Assembly: GCA_023431345.1 (NCBI GenBank)
Contig: JAEYWK010000045.1
Coordinates: forward strand, 62,001-126,000
Origin: Pseudomonadota bacterium
GTDB taxonomy: Bacteria; Myxococcota_A; Polyangia; Polyangiales; Polyangiaceae
Direction: 5' to 3'
DNA: 64,000 nt
A program made the position numbers and the translations under genes. The notes under the pieces were generated by a model, which saw only the letters and a list, made by a program, of their open reading frames with translations, was not told the origin of the DNA and did no database searches. This document shows, one piece after another, positions 27,772 through 36,074 of this stretch (its first letter is position 1; each line of letters opens with the position of its first letter).

Positions 27772-29877
27772 TCAGCTCCCCGCCGCTCGCGGTCGTCCGA
27801 GCAGGAACGCGCAGAATGAGCGCGAGTCCCCCGACAGCACCAGGACCTGCTCGAGCTCGCCTGCGACGACGGCCTGCGCCGCCTGCGCGAGCGCGACGCC
27901 GCCGAGCGCCTCGTGGAAGCCCTCGCTCGCCATCGTATCGCGCTGCGGTACGGCCGCCCAGCTACTGGCCGCCAGCAGCGCTCGGGTCTCCGAAGTGGCG
28001 TACGCCAGCACGACCCCCGCCCGCTCGGGCGGCGGCGGTAGCGCCGCCAGCGCCTGCGGCGTGAGGGGCTCGTTCAACCAGCGCGCAAGCAGCTCCGGCG
28101 CGGTCGAATCGGGCGACGCGAGCTCGAGCCTGACGAAGCCCGCGCCCTCACCTCGCGGCGTCGCGGTGGCGGTGCCCGGGTCGAGCAGGGGCCCGAGCAC
28201 GCGCTCGACGATGGCGTCGCGCGGCGCCACCGCGCCGACGATCATCGACGACGCGGCGCCGGCTTCGATCAACTCGCAACCGCTCGCGAACGCCGCTTCG
28301 CCGCTTCGCCACAGATCGCTGACGGCAAAGACGGGCCCACGAAGACCTGCGTAAACGGAGGCGTTGCCGGCGGGCGCCGATGGCACCAAATGCGGAAACT
28401 CGGCGGGCGCGACGTGTCGAGGGCCCCGAGCGCGCGCGCGCGCGAGCAGCGCCATCGTTCGCTCCACGTTGCCGAACGCCGTGCCCAGCACGAGGCCAAT
28501 GCCCTCGCCGCCCGGCGCGCCCACCTGCGCGGCGCCAGCGGACGTCAGGCACGAAGCGCGATCGAAGCGCCGCGAGCGCTCGGGGTCGAGCAGCTTTTCT
28601 GGCTCCGAGCTCGCCCCCAGCGAGGCGGAGGCGAGCACGCTGACGCGGGCCCGCGGCAGCTCGAGCTCCGGGGCGGGCCGGCTGCGAGCGCCAAAAGCCA
28701 GCACACAGCTCATGCCGCCGAAGCCGAACGAGCTGGAGAGCGCCGCCTGCAGCGGGGCGGCCTGCCCGCGCTGCTCGACGTAGCGCAGACCGGCGAGCTC
28801 GGGCTCGACGAGGCCCACGCTCGGCGGCACTCGACCACGCAGTAGCGCCAGCACCGTGATCACGGCTTCGAGCGCGCCCGACGCGCCCAAGGTGTGCCCC
28901 AGCTGGGCCTTCGACGACGAGACCCACACGTCGCGCGCTCGCGGGCCGAGCACGTCGGCGAGCGCTCGCGCTTCCATCGCGTCGTTCTGCTGAGTTCCCG
29001 TGCCGTGAGCGTTCACGTAGCCGAGCTCCTCGGGCGTGATACCCGCTCGAGCGAGCGCTTCGCGTAGCAGCCGCTTGGCGCGCGCGCCCTCGGGATCCGG
29101 GTGCGTGATGTGGTGACCTTCCGCGCCCACCGCGAAGCCATCGAGGTACGCCAGCACCGCCGCGCCGCGCGATAGCGCCGTCTCTTCGCGCTCGAGCACC
29201 AGCACCGCCGCGCCCTCCCCCAGGCTCAGCCCTGCGCGAGAGCGATCGAAAGGCCGGCACGGCTCGGGATCGGTCGCGCCGAGCGAGTTGAAGCCCAGCA
29301 GCGTGAGGCGGCAGAGGCCGTCTGCGCCGCCTGCAAGGACCTGATCGACGTCACCCCGCCACAGCCAAGCGGCAGCTTGCGCGAGCGCGATGGCACCGCT
29401 CGAGCAGGCGCTGCAGACGCTCCGCGCGCGCACCACCCCGCCCACGGCCCGCGCGACGTGGCCGAGGCTGGCCGACAGCGGATAGCTCAGCAGCTGAGCC
29501 GCGCGCTCCGCGGAAATCGTCGGCAATTCAGGGCTCGAGAGGGCGGTTTCCGTCTCGAACATCCCCCCCGTCGTGCCGCCGAGCAACAGCCCCACCCGCG
29601 ACCGGCCCGACAAGCGCGCTTGTGCGGCCGCCTCGCGCGCGGCGAGCACCGCCATCGCGTCGGTGCGCGAGAGCTCGACGCCGGCAGGCGCGTGCTCGGC
29701 CGGACAGAGGCCGCGCACCTCGGCCACGTTGCGCGATCGCACGTCGCCGACGTCGAACAGCGACAGCGGCGCGATACCGCGCTCTCCCGCCAGCAGGGCG
29801 TCGAACGTGCTCGCGGCCGAGAGTCCGAGGGCCGAGACGGCGCCCACACCGCTGATCGCGATCCGCGCCGCTCGCAC
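27772..29877 (-). CDS. Ketosynthase fused to a degenerate half-ketosynthase (KS1)
   Basis: The 701-residue product has an N-terminal beta-ketoacyl-ACP synthase (about 1-405) with Cys158 (SVCSACSSGAIA), His291 (NAHGTGTQQND), Lys323 and His328 (SSKAQLGHTLGASG). The C-terminal part (about 415-700) is again like the N-terminal half of a ketosynthase (GLVLGTAFGNVERT...FAVSDLWRSGEAAF), with Trp/Arg at the nucleophile position, so it is inactive. The same two-part architecture occurs in the next gene, suggesting duplication. The acyltransferase, ketoreductase and dehydratase genes of a polyketide or fatty-acid pathway are not adjacent. Confidence 0.82.
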   Translation of the reverse strand: MRAARIAISGVGAVSALGLSAASTFDALLAGERGIAPLSLFDVGDVRSRNVAEVRGLCPAEHAPAGVELSRTDAMAVLAAREAAAQARLSGRSRVGLLLGGTTGGMFETETALSSPELPTISAERAAQLLSYPLSASLGHVARAVGGVVRARSVCSACSSGAIALAQAAAWLWRGDVDQVLAGGADGLCRLTLLGFNSLGATDPEPCRPFDRSRAGLSLGEGAAVLVLEREETALSRGAAVLAYLDGFAVGAEGHHITHPDPEGARAKRLLREALARAGITPEELGYVNAHGTGTQQNDAMEARALADVLGPRARDVWVSSSKAQLGHTLGASGALEAVITVLALLRGRVPPSVGLVEPELAGLRYVEQRGQAAPLQAALSSSFGFGGMSCVLAFGARSRPAPELELPRARVSVLASASLGASSEPEKLLDPERSRRFDRASCLTSAGAAQVGAPGGEGIGLVLGTAFGNVERTMALLARARARGPRHVAPAEFPHLVPSAPAGNASVYAGLRGPVFAVSDLWRSGEAAFASGCELIEAGAASSMIVGAVAPRDAIVERVLGPLLDPGTATATPRGEGAGFVRLELASPDSTAPELLARWLNEPLTPQALAALPPPPERAGVVLAYATSETRALLAASSWAAVPQRDTMASEGFHEALGGVALAQAAQAVVAGELEQVLVLSGDSRSFCAFLLGRPRAAGS

Positions 29878-29882
29878 GGCGC

Positions 29883-30176
29883 CTAGCCTGCCCCCGACGA
29901 GCCCGCGCCTGCCTGACCACCCGCGAGCACGAAGTCCGCGATGGCCTCCACCGAAGCAAACACGCTGCGGCCGGCTTCGCCCTCCGGCACCACGATGCCG
30001 AAGCGCTCCTCGATCGCCATCGCCAGCTGCAGCGCGTCGAGCGAGTCGAGCCCCAAGCCTTCGCCGAACAGGGGCGCGCTCGCGTCGATGTCGGCCGCGG
30101 TCTTGCCCCGCAGATCGAGCTCTTCGATCAGCGCTTGCTTGATGCGCTCGATCAGCTCTGCCCGGTCGCCGCTCAC
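29883..30176 (-). CDS. Acyl carrier protein
   Basis: The 97-residue protein has the phosphopantetheine attachment Ser45 in GLGLDSLDALQLAMAIEERFGI, and helix patterns of a typical ACP. It ends with a Gly/Ala-rich tail of about 12 residues. The start overlaps the stop of the MoxR gene as ATGA (30173-30176), and KS1 begins 5 nt after its stop. As the only carrier in the cluster it is the likely substrate holder for the two ketosynthases. Confidence 0.92.
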   Translation of the reverse strand: MSGDRAELIERIKQALIEELDLRGKTAADIDASAPLFGEGLGLDSLDALQLAMAIEERFGIVVPEGEAGRSVFASVEAIADFVLAGGQAGAGSSGAG

Positions 30177-31192
30177 GCGGGCACCTGCTTCAAGAGCGAC
30201 GCAACGACGTCGCTGTCTCTCACCCCGTCGACCTCCGCGCGGTACGAAAGCACCAAGCGGTGCCTGAGGGCGGGCAGCGCCAGCGCTCTCACGTCCTCCA
30301 CGTCCGCCGCGGCCTCACCGCGGATCGCGGCGTGGGCTTTGGCCGCCAAAACCAAGGCCTGGCTGCCGCGCGGCCCCGACCCGAAGCGCACGTAGCTCTT
30401 CACGTCGCTGCTCGAGCTCGGCCCAGGACGAGTCGCTCGCGCCAGGCGCACCGCCAGCTCCACCGCCGCGTCGGTGATCGGCACGCGCGGCACGAAGGCC
30501 TGCAGCATGCGCAGCTCGTCGACCGACAGCACGCGCCCCATCTCCGGCGTGACGCCGGCCGTGGTGCGGCGCGCGATCTTGCGCTCCTCTTCTTCGCTCG
30601 GGTACTCGACGTGCACCTCGAGCAGAAAGCGATCGAGCTGCGCTTCCGGCAGCGCGTAGGTACCCTCTTGCTCGATGGGGTTACGCGTCGCGAACACTTG
30701 GAACGGGTCCGGCAGCGGGTGCGTGTTGCCGCCGACGGTCACGGCGCGCTCTTGCATGGCTTGGAGCAGCGCGGCCTGCGTCTTCGGCGGCGTGCGATTG
30801 ATCTCGTCGGCCAGCACCAAATTCTTGAAGATGGGCCCTGGCAAGAACGTGAGCTCGCGGTGCCCATCTCGCTCCGTCAGCACGTCGGTGCCCGTGATGT
30901 CGGCCGGCAGAAGATCGGGCGTGAACTGCACGCGCCCAAAGCTCAAATCGAGCGCGCGGGACAGGCTGCCGACGAGCAGCGTCTTCGCGAGCCCGGGCAC
31001 GCCGACGAGCAGCGCGTGCCCCTGGGTGAGCAGGGCGACGATCAGGTGGTCGACGACGCTGTCTTGACCAACGATGACGCGGCCGACCTCGAGGCGCAGC
31101 CGTTGGCAGGCGTCCGCGGTTTGCCCGAGCAGGGCCGCGTCTTGAGACTTGGCAGGATCTTGAGTCACGGGAGCGGCGGAGCTTAGCATCAT
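30173..31192 (-). CDS. MoxR-type AAA+ ATPase
   Basis: A 339-residue AAA+ protein with Walker A GVPGLAKT (64-71), Walker B LVLADEIN (125-132), sensor ATRNPIEQEGTYALPEAQLDRF and a C-terminal helical lid. MoxR ATPases act as chaperones in maturation of metalloproteins or complexes, usually next to DUF58/VWA genes; none is seen here. The first two codons are both ATG (31192, 31189). It is the first gene of an operon with an ACP and two ketosynthases, an unusual partnership. The 42-bp divergent gap to the membrane genes must carry both promoters. Confidence 0.9.
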   Translation of the reverse strand: MMLSSAAPVTQDPAKSQDAALLGQTADACQRLRLEVGRVIVGQDSVVDHLIVALLTQGHALLVGVPGLAKTLLVGSLSRALDLSFGRVQFTPDLLPADITGTDVLTERDGHRELTFLPGPIFKNLVLADEINRTPPKTQAALLQAMQERAVTVGGNTHPLPDPFQVFATRNPIEQEGTYALPEAQLDRFLLEVHVEYPSEEEERKIARRTTAGVTPEMGRVLSVDELRMLQAFVPRVPITDAAVELAVRLARATRPGPSSSSDVKSYVRFGSGPRGSQALVLAAKAHAAIRGEAAADVEDVRALALPALRHRLVLSYRAEVDGVRDSDVVASLLKQVPA

Positions 31193-31234
31193 GCGCGAGT
31201 TGCGGGGCGGAAGCCGCAGAGCTATGGGGGCCGC

Positions 31235-31399
31235 GTGACAGGTCCGGCGACGACGACGACCTTGGTAGAGCGCCCGCCCGCCGGGCCAGCGCAGGGACCG
31301 GTCGCCGCGCCGGTTTGGCTGGTGTTGGCGCTCAGCGCAGGCCTCTCGCTACTCGCGGGGTTTTGCCTGCTGCGAGCCTGGAAGCGCAGGCTGAAGTGA
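31235..31399 (+). CDS. 54-residue small membrane protein (GTG start)
   Basis: A 54-codon frame starts GTG at 31235 and stops TGA at 31397-31399. The N-terminal 27 residues are Pro/Ala/Thr-rich. Residues 28-49 (starting WLVLALSAG, ending CLLRAW) form one transmembrane helix followed by a basic tail KRRLK, predicting the C-terminus in the cytoplasm. The stop overlaps the GTG of the next membrane-protein gene (31396) as GTGA, a typical coupled pair. No homologue is recognised. The overlap argues that it is translated; the lack of an obvious ribosome binding site is a caution. Confidence 0.5.
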   Translation: MTGPATTTTLVERPPAGPAQGPVAAPVWLVLALSAGLSLLAGFCLLRAWKRRLK

Positions 31400-32385
31400 G
31401 CCCGCTCGTGCGCCGAGCGCTGTGGGTCACGCTGCTCGGTGTCGTGCTCTACGGCGCGTTCGTCATTTATACGGGCCTCGCCGAGATCGGCGAGAGCCTT
31501 TCGCGCTTTCATGGCAGCGCGTTCGCGATCGCCCTCGCCCTCGCCTGCTTCAATTACTTGCTGCGCTTCGGCAAGTGGCAATATTACCTCGCCCGCCTGG
31601 GCATCGAGCGCATCCCCACGCTCGACAGCCTGCTGATTTTCCTGACCGGCTTCGTGCTCACGATCACGCCGGGCAAGGTGGGCGAGGTCTTCAAGAGCGC
31701 CGTCCTCGCCAAGACGCACGGCGTGCCGATGGCGCGCACTGCCCCAATCGTGATCGCGGATCGACTCACGGACGTCATCGGCATCGTGGCGCTGATCTTG
31801 ATTGGCGGGGCGTCGTTCCCCGGTGGATTGCCGTGGGCGCTCGCGGGAGCTTTCGCCATCGCGGCCGGCCTCATCCTCATCTGGTGGCAAGCGCCTGCGC
31901 TGTGGCTGTGCGAGTCGCTCGAGCGACGCGGAGGCAAGCTGGGCCGCGCCGTGCCCAAGCTGCGTGACGCCCTTTCGAGCCTGCGCGTGCTGGCGAGCCC
32001 GCGCGCGCTGCTCTTGCCGGCGCTGCTTTCGGTGTGCGCGTGGGGCGCGGAGGGAGCGGCCTTGTACGTGCTGCTACGCGGGTTCGAGCAAAGCGTCCCG
32101 CCCGCCCTCGCCGTGTTCTTCTACTCCACGGCCACCTTGGCCGGCGCGCTCGTGCCCGTGCCCGGTGGGCTCGGGCTCGTGGAAGGGATGCTGCGAGAGG
32201 CGCTCTTGCGCTTGGGCGGCGTCGAGCAGGGCGCCGCGACCGCGGCCATGATTTTGGTCCGCCTCGCGACCCTGTGGTGGGCGGTTCTGGTCGGCTTCCT
32301 GGCGCTGTTCGCGCTGCGGCTGCGCTTCCCGGCCGCGCTCGCGAAGGCGGCGAGCGCTGATGCAGAAGGTTCGGGAATCGGCTAG
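31396..32385 (+). CDS. Lysylphosphatidylglycerol-synthase-like TM protein (flippase family)
   Basis: I start at GTG 31396, giving 329 residues from MSPLVRRALWVTLLGVVLYG. About 7-8 transmembrane helices are visible. Signatures are NYLLRFGKWQYYLARLG, FVLTITPGKVGEVFKSAVL and VPVPGGLGLVEGMLREALL, matching the UPF0104/LPG_synthase_TM group of lipid-linked flippase-like proteins. There is no attached MprF synthase domain. The preceding 54-residue gene is coupled to it; the divergent MoxR-ACP-KS operon suggests, but does not show, a role in moving a lipid product. Confidence 0.8.
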   Translation: MSPLVRRALWVTLLGVVLYGAFVIYTGLAEIGESLSRFHGSAFAIALALACFNYLLRFGKWQYYLARLGIERIPTLDSLLIFLTGFVLTITPGKVGEVFKSAVLAKTHGVPMARTAPIVIADRLTDVIGIVALILIGGASFPGGLPWALAGAFAIAAGLILIWWQAPALWLCESLERRGGKLGRAVPKLRDALSSLRVLASPRALLLPALLSVCAWGAEGAALYVLLRGFEQSVPPALAVFFYSTATLAGALVPVPGGLGLVEGMLREALLRLGGVEQGAATAAMILVRLATLWWAVLVGFLALFALRLRFPAALAKAASADAEGSGIG

Positions 32386-32406
32386 CCTGGAGGGATTATC
32401 TGCCCC

Positions 32407-33339
32407 ATGCGCGCCGCTCGCTCGTCGTTCCCCTGGACTGCTCCTCTGCTCGCCGGTGCGCTCGTCGTGGCGTGCGGCGCGGCTGAATCCGCTCCGCAAA
32501 CTGCCGCGGACGAACGCGACGCTCCCGTCGCCGATGACGACGGCAAGCTGGCGCGCAGCCCGCGTGAGGACACGCTCGACGCGCTGCGTGAAAAGCTCAA
32601 GCAGCCGAGCGAAGACAAAAAGCTCGATCTCGCAGCCAAGGGCTGGGGGGCAGAGCTCGGGCGCGTGCTCGGGAGCGCAGAGACCCTCGCGTCGCTCGAA
32701 AAACTCGACGTGAGCGACAACGATCTCGGCGCGGAGGGAGCACGCGACTTGCTCGCGTCGCCGCACCTCGGCGGCCTCGTGGCGCTCGATCTCGGCGGCA
32801 ACGCTATCGGTGACGACGGCGTGAAGGCGCTCGCGAAGTGCAACCTGGAGCAGCTGGCGATGCTCAACCTGAGCGGCAACGGCATCGGCCCCGACGGCGC
32901 CAAGGCGCTCGCCAAGGGCAAGGGTTATCCCGCGCTGAGCTCCCTCGATCTGAGCATGAACCCGGTCGGCGCAGACGGCGTGAAGGCGCTAGGCGGCGCG
33001 GGGCTCGCCAAGCTCAGCGCGCTGTTCCTGCTCGGCAGCGAGATCGGCGTCGACGGCGCCAAGGCGCTCGCCAAGAGCGGCCTCAAGCTCAAGGTGCTCG
33101 CGCTGTCCGGCAACTCGATCGGCGACGACGGCGCAAAGGCGCTCGCAGCTTCGAGGAAGCTCTCCAGCCTGAGCACCCTCGACCTGAGCGCCAACGCTAT
33201 CGGCGACGCGGGCGCGAAGGCGCTCGCGAGCTCGCCTCACCTGAAGGGGCTCAGCAAGCTCGAAATGTTCGCGAATGAGCTGACCGCGACGGGCAAGGCC
33301 GCGCTCAGCAAGCGCTTCGGCGACGCCGTCAAGTTGTGA
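32407..33339 (+). CDS. Leucine-rich-repeat lipoprotein (RNI-like)
   Basis: The 310-residue product has a lipoprotein signal (ALVVACG, Cys about 23), an acidic linker, and from about residue 90 about seven repeats of about 27 residues in the pattern L..LDLS.N.IG.DG.KALA (LEKLDVSDNDLGAEGARDLL, LVALDLGGNAIGDDGVKALA). This is the ribonuclease-inhibitor type of leucine-rich repeat, a protein-binding solenoid. Repeats are internally similar, suggesting expansion by duplication. It is the third gene of the plus-strand group; function unknown. Confidence 0.85.
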   Translation: MRAARSSFPWTAPLLAGALVVACGAAESAPQTAADERDAPVADDDGKLARSPREDTLDALREKLKQPSEDKKLDLAAKGWGAELGRVLGSAETLASLEKLDVSDNDLGAEGARDLLASPHLGGLVALDLGGNAIGDDGVKALAKCNLEQLAMLNLSGNGIGPDGAKALAKGKGYPALSSLDLSMNPVGADGVKALGGAGLAKLSALFLLGSEIGVDGAKALAKSGLKLKVLALSGNSIGDDGAKALAASRKLSSLSTLDLSANAIGDAGAKALASSPHLKGLSKLEMFANELTATGKAALSKRFGDAVKL

Positions 33340-33354
33340 GGCCGTGCGCCGTCG

Positions 33355-34302
33355 TCAGCGCGGAAGGCCGCGCAGCGCCTCGAGCGCGCGCTCCAAGTCC
33401 GCCGGCAGCTCCGACTCGAAGCGCAGCGTCGCTTTGCTGACGGGATGCACGAAGCCGAGCACGGCGGCGTGCAGCGCTTGACGGCCGAGCGCCGCCGCGA
33501 TTTGGCGCAAATCTTCGCTCCCCGGCTCGCGCCCGTAAAGCCAATCAGCGAGCAGCGGCGTACCGGCCTGCTCCGAAAGGTGCACGCGAATCTGGTGGGT
33601 GCGACCAGTCTCCAAGCGGCACTCGATGAACCCCACCCGCGACCCCGCCAGCTGCTCGAGCAGCGCGACATGGGTGACGGCGCGCTTGCCTTGCTCGGTG
33701 CGAGACGTGAACCGCAGCCGTGAGCGCGGGTGGCGATCGTATTGCGTTTCGATGCGCCCTGCTCGCGGCACGCCCAGCGTCAGCGCGCGATACACGCGCT
33801 CCATCGTGTGCAGAGAGAGCTGCGCCTTCAGGCCCTCGCGCGTCGGCTCGTCTTTGGCCACGACGAGCACCCCGCTCGTGTCCTTGTCGATGCGATGCAC
33901 GACGCCGGGGCGCACGGCGCCGTTCGGGTCTCGCACGTCGGCGCTGGCGCGCTCGAAGCCGCCACGCGCCAACAGCCCGTTGACGAGGGTGCCGGTCGCG
34001 TGGCCACGCGCCGGGTGCACCACGACTCCCGCCGGCTTATCGACGACGATCAGGTGAGGGTCTTCGAAGAGCACCTGGAACGGCACGTCGGGGTCGGGCA
34101 GCGCGGCGCTGGGAGGCGGCTCGCTCGGCTCGACCTCCAGCTCGGAGCCGCCGCGCACCTGCTGCTTCGGCCGGCAGATCTTGCCGTCGACTTTGACGCG
34201 ACCCTCGTCGATCCAGCGCTGCACCGTGGAGCGCGAGACGTCCGGCATCAAGCGCGCGAGCGCCTTGTCGACTCGCTCCGGCGCGGCGAGAGCGCCGATC
34301 AC
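33355..34302 (-). CDS. rluD: 23S rRNA pseudouridine synthase D
   Basis: The 315-residue protein starts with an S4 domain (MPDVSRSTVQRWIDEGRVKVDGK), followed by the RluA/RluD catalytic motif HRIDKDTSGVLVVAK with the nucleophilic Asp about 139, and ETGRTHQIRVHL. RluD modifies U1911, U1915 and U1917 in helix 69 of 23S rRNA. RluC is the alternative; the S4-containing form and PAGVVVHPARGH favour RluD. It is convergent with the leucine-rich-repeat gene (15-bp gap). Confidence 0.9.
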   Translation of the reverse strand: MIGALAAPERVDKALARLMPDVSRSTVQRWIDEGRVKVDGKICRPKQQVRGGSELEVEPSEPPPSAALPDPDVPFQVLFEDPHLIVVDKPAGVVVHPARGHATGTLVNGLLARGGFERASADVRDPNGAVRPGVVHRIDKDTSGVLVVAKDEPTREGLKAQLSLHTMERVYRALTLGVPRAGRIETQYDRHPRSRLRFTSRTEQGKRAVTHVALLEQLAGSRVGFIECRLETGRTHQIRVHLSEQAGTPLLADWLYGREPGSEDLRQIAAALGRQALHAAVLGFVHPVSKATLRFESELPADLERALEALRGLPR

Positions 34303-34322
34303 GAACAGCTGTTTCAGCGCCG

Positions 34323-34586
34323 CTACCAGAGGCGACTTTTGATGTGCCCCTTGGACTTGACCAAGATGTCGACCAGGGCGCGATCGTAGAAGTTGCGGTG
34401 GTAGAGGTCGGGGGAAACGCGGCTCTTGTACAGCGCGCGCCCTTCCTCGATTTCCTCGGCCAGCTCGTCGAACAGCGAGTCATGCTCGATGCCGCGGATG
34501 ATCTTCTCTTCGTTGTAGAGAGAAAGGTCGCTGGCGATGGCACGAGCAAGGCGACGCGCGGCTTCTTCCGTTTCAATCAGCGGCAT
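34323..34586 (-). CDS. Small helical protein, DUF507-like
   Basis: Starts at ATG 34586 with AGGAG about 7 nt upstream, giving 87 residues beginning MPLIETEEAARRLARAIASD. The sequence is charged and largely helical (EEKIIRGIEHDSLFDELAEEIEEG), and ends KSKGHIKSRLW. It resembles the DUF507 type of small proteins found in deltaproteobacteria and relatives, but I am not certain of the assignment. It lies between rluD (20-bp gap) and a glycosyltransferase-like gene. Function unknown. Confidence 0.65.
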   Translation of the reverse strand: MPLIETEEAARRLARAIASDLSLYNEEKIIRGIEHDSLFDELAEEIEEGRALYKSRVSPDLYHRNFYDRALVDILVKSKGHIKSRLW

Positions 34587-34637
34587 CCGGGAGCTCCTGG
34601 GAGGAACTGAAATTATCCAACGCTCGCGACGCACATG

Positions 34638-36074
34638 TCAAAAGACTCGCGCAGCCTCGGTGCTCGGCCTGCCCCCGGCGTGGCTCCCCCGCTCCGATCC
34701 GACCGGAGCGCTGGCCCAAAGTAGCGGCAGCCACGGCAACCAGATCAAAGCGTAGCGAGGCGCCCCAAAGAAGGCGATGTGGGTCACCACGCACAGGCCC
34801 AGCAGCGCGGCGGCGACGACCAGCAGCGGCCGGCGGCCCGGAACTACCAACTGGAGAAGCAAGCAGGCCAGCAGGCAGAGCTCGGCGGCGTAGCCCCACG
34901 GGCTCAGGGCCAAGAGGCCGGCCACTGCGGCCAGGGTCCGACTCGCCGCGAGCGGGCGCCGGGTGCTGCCGCGCAGGGAGCGAAACAGGCCCCAGCAGGC
35001 AGCGAGCAAGAAAGCGCGCGTGGCGAGCGTCTCGACGGTGGCGATGCGCCCGCGCAACGCGTCCGTCACGAGCCGAGGGTTCGAGGTGCTCAGGTAGGCG
35101 CTCGCGACGGCGCCGTGATTGAACAGCTGCCCGAGCTTCAAAGGAGCGAGCGAAAGCCACGCGCCGGGCTCCGAGAGGATGCGCCGCAGCCCTGCCCGAC
35201 CGAAGCAGCGATCTTTACCGGCTTCGCCGAACTCGTCGCGGCACTCGGGCGGCACTGTCGCGCCGTCGATGGGCGCGAAGCTGCCCTGCCCGTGAGGCAT
35301 GGTGCCGATCAGTAAGTTCCATCCGCCGTTGGCGCTCACGAACACGCAGCCGTCCATCTTGGCGCAGTTGCGCAGCGTCCACGGCAGGCACAGCGCGAGA
35401 CCGAGCCCCAGCACGAGCGCCGCGCGGAGCAGGCGCTCGAGAAGCAGCTGGCGCGCGGTGGACGGTACGCTGACCGCGCCGAGCACCAAGAGCAGCGGCG
35501 CGAGCTGCGGGCGCACGAGCACGAGCGCGCCGCCGGCGAGCCCGAGCGGCACCAGCCGCCACCGGCCCCCAGCGCTCTCCGAAAGCCATGCCGCGTAGGC
35601 CGCGAGCATCACGACCAGCGCCGCCGCGAGCGCCTCGGTCATCAGAGCCGCCGTGTAGAGCACGAGCGTCGGATGCAGCGCGAGCGCGAGCGCGACCCAG
35701 CGTGCCCGCTCGGGGGCGTAGCTTCGAGCAAGCCAGTAGGCGCCGAGCACCAGCAGCGCCCCGAATACTGCGTTGACGCACATGGCCACCGCGGGCGCCG
35801 AGCCCAGCGCCGCGTACGCAGCCCCCAGGATGGCGGGGTACCCGACCGGATAGTGCGCCGCGAACGTCACCGCGCCGTCCGGCCATGCCCACGTGTACCC
35901 CTGCCCCGCGGCGATGCGCGTCGCGACGGTATGATAGAAGGAGCCGTCATCGGCGGGCGGAAAGCGCGACGCTGCCCAGGCCACGACGACCAAGCGGATC
36001 CCGAGCGCGAGCGCGAACAGCCAGGCGGCTTCGCTCCGCCACTCGGCGTGAACGCGCCGTTCCGTCTCCTTCAA
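34638..36074 (-). CDS. Membrane glycosyltransferase-like protein (GT39/PMT-type)
   Basis: Many transmembrane helices (roughly 10-12) and a loop FPPADDGSFYHTVATRIAAG near the N-terminus, the DxE/DD-type first loop of dolichyl- or undecaprenyl-phosphate-dependent glycosyltransferases. The longest reading starts at ATG 36146 but would overlap maf by 76 bases. A TTG at 36074 overlaps the maf stop as TTGA and begins MKETERRVHAEWRS just before the first helix; I prefer it (478 residues). The acceptor is unknown. Could also be another GT-C family protein. Confidence 0.72.
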   Translation of the reverse strand: MKETERRVHAEWRSEAAWLFALALGIRLVVVAWAASRFPPADDGSFYHTVATRIAAGQGYTWAWPDGAVTFAAHYPVGYPAILGAAYAALGSAPAVAMCVNAVFGALLVLGAYWLARSYAPERARWVALALALHPTLVLYTAALMTEALAAALVVMLAAYAAWLSESAGGRWRLVPLGLAGGALVLVRPQLAPLLLVLGAVSVPSTARQLLLERLLRAALVLGLGLALCLPWTLRNCAKMDGCVFVSANGGWNLLIGTMPHGQGSFAPIDGATVPPECRDEFGEAGKDRCFGRAGLRRILSEPGAWLSLAPLKLGQLFNHGAVASAYLSTSNPRLVTDALRGRIATVETLATRAFLLAACWGLFRSLRGSTRRPLAASRTLAAVAGLLALSPWGYAAELCLLACLLLQLVVPGRRPLLVVAAALLGLCVVTHIAFFGAPRYALIWLPWLPLLWASAPVGSERGSHAGGRPSTEAARVF

